This document shows, one piece after another, positions 52,301 to 55,634 of a stretch of 55,634 nucleotides of DNA. Origin of the DNA: a bacterium (GTDB lineage: Bacteria > Bacillota_I > Bacilli_A > Izemoplasmatales > UBA1188). Under the pieces are notes generated by a model, which saw nothing but the letters and a program-made list of their open reading frames with translations, searched no databases and had not been told where the DNA came from. Numbering within the stretch: position 1 is the first letter of the stretch; every line of letters begins with the position of its first letter. The position numbers and the translations under genes are program-made. The stretch lies in NCBI GenBank assembly GCA_017541975.1, contig JAFXYB010000006.1, positions 1 through 55,634 of the forward strand. Reading direction: 5' to 3'.

Positions 52301-54585
52301 CAACTTACACTCAACTCCATGAAATGTCAGGTATCAACCTATACATGCCAGATGGTTCAATCAATCCTTTATGGACTACATTCATGAACCAATTAACATG
52401 GAAGAATGTTTGTGATATTGTTAACCATGGTTCACATACAACTTATGCAGTAGCTCACATTGGTAAGAAGACTGCATCTGATGAAAACGGCCCTAACTCA
52501 TTCAATGGTAAGAGCTGGTGTGATGAAGTAGTTCAATCATCTACATGGAATAAAGACTTATTATACGAATATGGTGTTGTAAATGGCGATCTATGTATGC
52601 TCAATATAACAGACCCAACTAAGACTAAAGAAACTGGTTGGTATGGTCCAGCTATGAACAATCACCGTTCTCCATTCGGCGGACGTAACAATGAATACTT
52701 CAGCCAAGATGGTATCCATGGCGGATATGTTGCTGCTGCAGTAGTAGCTGGTGCTCAAGCTAGAGGTGTTAACGTATATATCAAACATATGTATGGTAAT
52801 GACCAAGAAGAAAATAGATCAAGAGAAGCATTATTCACTTGGTTCAGTGAAGCTGCTCAAAGACAAATCTATGCTAAACCATTCCAAATGGCAATGCAAG
52901 AAGGTGGCGCAACTGGATGTATGACAGCTCTAAACCGTATCGGTAGAGTTGTATCATCTATGAACTACAATTTCATTACAAGACTCGTAAGAGATGAATG
53001 GGGTTGGGAAGGTGCATTCGTTACTGACTTCTATGGAAATAACTCTATGGTACAAAATAACATGGACTTACTCTTAAAAGTTGGTTGTGATCTCCCAGAT
53101 GGAACTGCATCAAGCGGACAAGATCCAGTATCTGGTACTTGGGATGCTACACTCCAAGGCGTTGGAACTGCTGAAGCTCCAAGCGGTGCTGTTAAATATA
53201 ACCGTACTGTATATCCAAATCTATTCTCAACTGGAGCTGCATATGCTATAGATGATACAGTTGAATATAATGGCAAGTTCTACAAGTTCACTGCTGCTCA
53301 TGCTGCTGGTGCTTGGAACGCTGAAGAAGTAACAGAAGTTGCTGAAAATACTCTACCAAAAGCTGATATGGTTGATTTATCTCAATGGTATTATGCTCGT
53401 ATGGTTGCAATGAGAGTTCTCTATGTTGCTGCTAATACATTAAATAATGAAAATGGTGTAAGAGTAACTGGCTTCGGTGCTACATATGCTGATTTAGTAC
53501 AAGGCACTGCTGCTAACTTATCAGTTGCAATCGATCCATCTATGTTAAATGGTGAAACAGCAACTTACGCTGTAACAAACGGTACTCTTCCTGAAGGCTT
53601 AACACTCAATGCTACAACTGGTGCAATCACTGGTACTCCTCTTGCTACTGCAAACAACACAAGTGTAACAATTTCTTACACTGTTGCTAAGTACATAGTT
53701 GGTACTGGAACATTCAGATTCACTGTTGCATCTGCATTTGCTCTTGGCGAAGGTCAAAATACTGCTACAACTGGTACAGCATATACTGGCGCTATTACTG
53801 GTTTATCTGGTGCTACATATGCTCTTGCTGAAGATCAAATTCTCCCAGCTGGCTTAACACTTGCTAATACAGGTGCTATCACTGGTACTCCAACTAAAGC
53901 TGGTACATATAACTTCACAGTTAATGCTACAGTTGGTTCTGGAAACAATGCTAGAGTTTACACTGTTAACTTAACTATCACTGTAACTGGCGAAGACATC
54001 GTTACACCTGCTCCTGCTGCATTCATCGTAGAAGATGGATATGTTAAAGCTTATGATGCTGAAACTGGAACTTATGTAAATGTTGTAGCTCTTGCTGATA
54101 TTACTGGTCCTCAAGGTCCTAAGGGTGATTCAGGTGAAGATGGTATCGATGGTGAAGATGGCGCTCCTGGTGCAACTGGTCCTAAGGGCGATAAAGGCGA
54201 TAAAGGTGACACTGGTGAAACTGGTGCTCAAGGTCCTAAGGGTGATAAGGGTGACACTGGTGAAACTGGTGCAACTGGCCCTCAAGGCCCTCAAGGTGAA
54301 ACTGGCCCTCAAGGTCCTGCTGGTGCAAACGGAACTAACGGTCAAGATGGTGCTGCTGGTGCTGATGGTGCTCAAGGTCCTAAGGGTGACAAGGGTGATA
54401 AAGGTGACACAGGTGCTACTGGCCCTCAAGGCCCTCAAGGCGAAAAGGGTGAAAAAGGTGACAAGGGTGATCCAGGCGAAGCTGCTCAAGGTTGCGGTTC
54501 TGTAATCGGAATCTCTGCAGTTATGATCTCTGGTCTTGCTATCTGCGGAGCTGCTCTTGCTCTTAGAAGAAAAGAAAGAGAATAA
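49306..54585 (+). CDS. Giant membrane-anchored, circularly permuted GH3 glycosidase with collagen stalk
   Basis: This 1759-residue surface enzyme has a reversed GH3 order. Residues 1-30 are a signal or anchor helix. Residues ~62-580 are the GH3 C-domain (AEGNVLLKNNGLLPLAKG, the SRTGGEGKD loop with candidate acid/base E168, NPSGRLADEWF), split at ~186-450 by five ~55-residue repeats. Residues 690-835 are an Fn3-like domain (PFGYGLSYSNFK). The barrel follows at ~1035-1380 with KHMYGNDQEENR (K1160, H1161) and the nucleophile motif VTDFYG (D1241). Then come two putative Ig (He_PIG) domains, 42 collagen triplets (1601-1726) and a GCGS-helix-RRKERE tail. Permuted GH3 beta-glucosidases are known from Butyrivibrio and Ruminococcus; the substrate here is probably a plant or host beta-glycan, which is inferred. 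AGGAGG lies 14 bases before the ATG, a long spacing. Confidence 0.9.
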   Translation: MKNRFLKLSALVVTALLVAVSTICLSLGSKALLLDRNGKYYADFDTKAEALEYADELNIELSAEGNVLLKNNGLLPLAKGSKVSVFGRAQNSLIGGTAGMGGGATVGGTGTIGGVLYDSGFQINPTVDQLYASNNGGIGVEKDITPAKDSFFWYNDAAFIVLSRTGGEGKDLDLVTDELAVLENAAPLVVDQNYDLPSGTVIEYNGEYYYTTSAFKTDVASTKDDVKAAATLITPTPIAVGDKKVNIASGTVVSNGGFNYELAAALKTADVASIDAFVATTSNYTRLNPTALVIGQRTNSAIAAGALVSYNGSLYYLKNQIARRTTLSAANIATAIGDNPAIPVTPLVVGDESATYPVDSIVSYNGNYYQLKVAFNFTPDTVGLTADQIAAACTDTTKITPTEVVFNVEKNYAKGEYCLVDAAIYKFNNAFRLIGTTRGITAEQIANLAKNGTKAYADGFEHAALGKQGSRKNWNLSNAMGGTNGQTGSIDKLSEGPDVKHYLQLTNSEKTLIENVKANFKNIVVVLNTSNAMEVGDLQDDPAISAIVWIGRPGSTGLKAFGKIINGEVNPSGRLADEWFRDFTSDPVWQNYAKNIQVGSAHLYLYDYTSNEAKAHSVPTPQISSGTVAGEGFYGIDYDEDIYLGYGYAETVFAEIKAGHITTDPATGNPIVGDDATEKAENWFNANVVYPFGYGLSYSNFKMEVGDVYYKNNGIKTKLGATVTPAIFNSEVGHPATAEKLYVPVSVTNVSGLPGKQVVQIYVRAPYTSGKVEKTDKVLVGFEKTNLLAPGQTQTLEVAINVQDFASYDWKDANGNSYRGYELDPGAYEIIVASNSHTEDDSYGFTITGENAALLKIDDFSHNEIIPLFSNKDMYDSLRINYPEYTGDKEWLRINPTNADQVLLSRSDMEGTYPETQSVEERTLTNEFVYAVMYYNNYWNGGAREYWYDDNTSYYYSVYAKDSEGHYGTVGVADWYKTETEYKTLMAGWTQINAVDNEATYTQLHEMSGINLYMPDGSINPLWTTFMNQLTWKNVCDIVNHGSHTTYAVAHIGKKTASDENGPNSFNGKSWCDEVVQSSTWNKDLLYEYGVVNGDLCMLNITDPTKTKETGWYGPAMNNHRSPFGGRNNEYFSQDGIHGGYVAAAVVAGAQARGVNVYIKHMYGNDQEENRSREALFTWFSEAAQRQIYAKPFQMAMQEGGATGCMTALNRIGRVVSSMNYNFITRLVRDEWGWEGAFVTDFYGNNSMVQNNMDLLLKVGCDLPDGTASSGQDPVSGTWDATLQGVGTAEAPSGAVKYNRTVYPNLFSTGAAYAIDDTVEYNGKFYKFTAAHAAGAWNAEEVTEVAENTLPKADMVDLSQWYYARMVAMRVLYVAANTLNNENGVRVTGFGATYADLVQGTAANLSVAIDPSMLNGETATYAVTNGTLPEGLTLNATTGAITGTPLATANNTSVTISYTVAKYIVGTGTFRFTVASAFALGEGQNTATTGTAYTGAITGLSGATYALAEDQILPAGLTLANTGAITGTPTKAGTYNFTVNATVGSGNNARVYTVNLTITVTGEDIVTPAPAAFIVEDGYVKAYDAETGTYVNVVALADITGPQGPKGDSGEDGIDGEDGAPGATGPKGDKGDKGDTGETGAQGPKGDKGDTGETGATGPQGPQGETGPQGPAGANGTNGQDGAAGADGAQGPKGDKGDKGDTGATGPQGPQGEKGEKGDKGDPGEAAQGCGSVIGISAVMISGLAICGAALALRRKERE
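49861..50661 (+). repeat. Five degenerate ~55-residue coding repeats inside the GH3 domain
   Basis: Units at residues ~187-236, 237-292, 293-346, 347-403 and 404-450 share the core G-x-V-x-Y-N-G-x-Y-Y-x-L-x-x-A-F (for example GTVIEYNGEYYY, DSIVSYNGNYYQL). A related sixth piece, DDTVEYNGKFYKFTAAH, is in the barrel at 53242-53316. The pattern recalls small carbohydrate-binding modules such as CBM5/12. Confidence 0.6.
54106..54483 (+). repeat. Collagen-like tract of 42 Gly-X-Y triplets
   Basis: The triplets run without interruption from GPQ to GEA; GDK, GDT, GPK, GPQ and GET dominate. Longer blocks such as GPKGDKGDKGDTG recur, also at DNA level, so the tract should be prone to length change. 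The repeat also produces long meaningless ORFs in other frames. Confidence 0.92.
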
Positions 54586-54626
54586 TTATTGAAAAATATT
54601 TGATAATTATATAAACTAAATAAAAA

Positions 54627-54662
54627 CCAATCCAACGCTCATTCATGTGGGCGCTGGATTGG
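54627..54662 (+). terminator. Large hairpin after the GH3 gene
   Basis: CCAATCCA pairs with TGGATTGG, then after one A-C mismatch CGCTC pairs with GGGCG (one G-T). The following T run is weak (ATTATTTA). Confidence 0.65.
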
Positions 54663-54723
54663 ATTATTTAAGAAGACAATAATTGCGTTTCCCCTTAGAC
54701 CATTTGTTGTCTTCTTAAATAAT
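54663..54723 (+). repeat. Perfect 17-bp inverted repeat with 27-base loop
   Basis: ATTATTTAAGAAGACAA (54663-54679) is perfectly complementary to TTGTCTTCTTAAATAAT (54707-54723). It directly follows the previous hairpin and lies just before the lipoprotein ribosome binding site (AAGGAGA). The loop contains GCGTTTCCCCTTAGAC. No T tract follows on either strand. Confidence 0.7.
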
Positions 54724-54743
54724 ATATACAAGGAGAATAATAT

Positions 54744-55634
54744 ATGAAAAAAGGAATATTATCACTCATATTACTAATGGCAATAAGTCTTATTCTTATT
54801 GGATGTAGAGGTGGTGGAACAACTACACTACATACACATATAGATCAAAATAAAGATGGTATATGCGATGTTTGTAATGAAAAAATAGGTCAGAGTGAAA
54901 GACAATTCAATGTACAATTTAATCTTAATTATACTGGTGCTCCAAAAGTTAATCCAATTAAGGTTACACAAGGAACAACTGCGACTAAACCAGAAGATCC
55001 TGTTAGAGAAGGATATAGATTTAAAGGCTGGTATATGGATAGTAAAGGAAAAACTGTATTTGATTTTACTAAAGCAATAACAAAAAACACTATTATCTAT
55101 GCCATCTGGGAAGATATGGTCGCTAATGTATCATTTGATTTAAACTTTGATACAGATAGTGTAATTGCTGATATTGAAGTTGAAATTGGAAATACTATTA
55201 CACTTCCAACTGATCCAACTAGAGAAAACTATCGTTTTGATGGCTGGTATATTGATCAAACTTGTACTACAGCATTTGATAACACTAAAGGAGTAGAAGC
55301 TTCACTAACTTTATATGCTAAATGGACTAAGACTCATGACTATGTAACATATAATCAAAACTATGAAGGTGCTGAAGAACTAAATCCTGTATTAGCTGAA
55401 TTTGGAAAGGTACTTACATTCCCAACAGTTACAAGAGAACAATATAGATTCGATGGTTGGTATCTTGAAGCAGCTTGTACAACTGAATTTAGCGCAACTG
55501 ATCTCTTCACTGAAGCTACTACACTATATGCTAAGTGGACTAAGACTCATGACTATGTAACATATAATCAAAACTATGAAGGTGCTGAAGAACTAAATCC
55601 TGTATTAGCTGAATTTGGAAAGGTACTTACATTC
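54744..55634 (+). CDS. Lipoprotein of tandem InlB-type repeats, 3' end outside the window
   Basis: The gene starts at an ATG behind AAGGAGA and is cut by the window edge; 297 residues are visible. The signal peptide ends in the lipobox LIGC with C21 as the lipid-bearing residue. A short metal-site-like motif, HTHIDQNKDGICDVC, follows (residues 30-44). Then come InlB B-repeat (Flg_new) units with GYRFKGWYMD, NYRFDGWYID and QYRFDGWYLE cores and YAKW ends. The last units have a 71-residue period and are identical at DNA level over 99 bases. The frame is open to the last base, with no stop seen. Function unknown; a surface adhesin-like role is inferred. Confidence 0.85.
   Translation, partial: MKKGILSLILLMAISLILIGCRGGGTTTLHTHIDQNKDGICDVCNEKIGQSERQFNVQFNLNYTGAPKVNPIKVTQGTTATKPEDPVREGYRFKGWYMDSKGKTVFDFTKAITKNTIIYAIWEDMVANVSFDLNFDTDSVIADIEVEIGNTITLPTDPTRENYRFDGWYIDQTCTTAFDNTKGVEASLTLYAKWTKTHDYVTYNQNYEGAEELNPVLAEFGKVLTFPTVTREQYRFDGWYLEAACTTEFSATDLFTEATTLYAKWTKTHDYVTYNQNYEGAEELNPVLAEFGKVLTF
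55323..55634 (+). repeat. 213-bp tandem repeat in the lipoprotein gene
   Basis: Bases 55323-55421 and 55536-55634 are identical over 99 bases (period 213, in frame); the second copy runs out of the window. Confidence 0.92.

Noticed and set aside
54106-54483. CRISPR array
   Set aside because: The repeats are contiguous, in frame and encode Gly-X-Y; there are no spacers.
54092-54505. 137-codon ORF in another frame (and a 119-codon ORF on the - strand) over the collagen tract
   Set aside because: Both are by-products of the 9-bp periodic collagen coding sequence; their products are low-complexity Leu/Val/Lys or Thr/Leu/Ser runs without a ribosome binding site.
54663-54723. Invertible promoter flanked by inverted repeats
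   Set aside because: The 27-base loop holds no promoter-like sequence and no recombinase gene is in the window; kept only as an unexplained inverted repeat.
1-55634. Genetic code 4 (TGA as Trp), as in Mycoplasma
   Set aside because: All Trp codons in the conserved genes are TGG and no gene contains an internal TGA; TGA is merely rare as a stop.
1-55634. tRNA, rRNA or insertion-sequence genes
   Set aside because: I saw no tRNA-like cloverleaf with CCA region, no rRNA segment and no transposase motif; a dedicated scan would be needed to exclude a tRNA fully.

Overview
The window is one 55.6 kb stretch of an AT-rich, low-GC Firmicutes-type genome. About 68 genes are visible and all lie on the + strand. 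Gene order in the core (cysS-mrnC-rlmB-sigH-like-rpmG-secE-nusG-rplK-rplA-rplJ-rplL, the S10-spc-alpha ribosomal operon, ecfA1-ecfA2-ecfT-truA, then tmk-holB-ricT-trmN6-rsmI-metG) is the order known from Bacillus and its relatives. Together with pyruvate:ferredoxin oxidoreductase, many InlB-type (Flg_new) surface repeats and a giant GH3 glycosidase, this points to an anaerobic, probably gut-associated member of the Bacilli near Erysipelotrichales or the uncultured RF39/Mollicutes-like groups. That placement is inference. The code is table 11 in practice: Trp is TGG throughout, and TGA occurs only twice as a stop.

Layout. 1-3.3 kb: the 3' part of a large surface protein. 3.3-9.4 kb: mntP, an ABC-F ATPase, a NUDIX hydrolase, a SpoU methyltransferase, a GH13 glucosidase and exonuclease III. 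9.4-14.2 kb: pyruvate:ferredoxin oxidoreductase behind a promoter with a perfect palindrome, a PIG-L/LmbE deacetylase and a cold-shock protein. 14.3-18.7 kb: cysS, mrnC, rlmB, a sigma factor that seems to start at AUA, rpmG, an enlarged three-helix secE, and nusG. 18.8-21.9 kb: a HAD phosphatase, then rplK-rplA with two L1-operator-like hairpins and rplJ-rplL behind an L10 leader with an attenuator. 22-36.4 kb: a small membrane exporter and a 29-gene S10-spc-alpha operon from rpsJ to rplQ. 36.5-46.3 kb: the ECF transporter energizing module, an N-terminally extended truA, tmk, holB, ricT, trmN6, rsmI, a DJ-1 protein and metG. 46.3-49.1 kb: YitT and EamA membrane proteins and an AraC-type regulator. 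49.3-54.6 kb: a 1759-residue, circularly permuted GH3 glycosidase with inserted repeats, putative Ig domains, a 42-triplet collagen stalk and a membrane anchor. 54.7 kb to the end: a lipoprotein of tandem InlB repeats, cut by the window edge.

How it works together. The middle of the window is translation and secretion housekeeping, tightly packed, with TAG stops often fused to the next ribosome binding site (TAGGAGG). The flanks are accessory: surface proteins and carbohydrate enzymes. The AraC regulator sits directly before the GH3 gene and is the natural candidate for its control. The most unusual items are the permuted, collagen-stalked GH3 enzyme, the ATAA junction that gives the sigma factor an AUA start, the near-loss of TGA as a stop, the TruA fusion, and several structured leaders and inverted repeats between genes.
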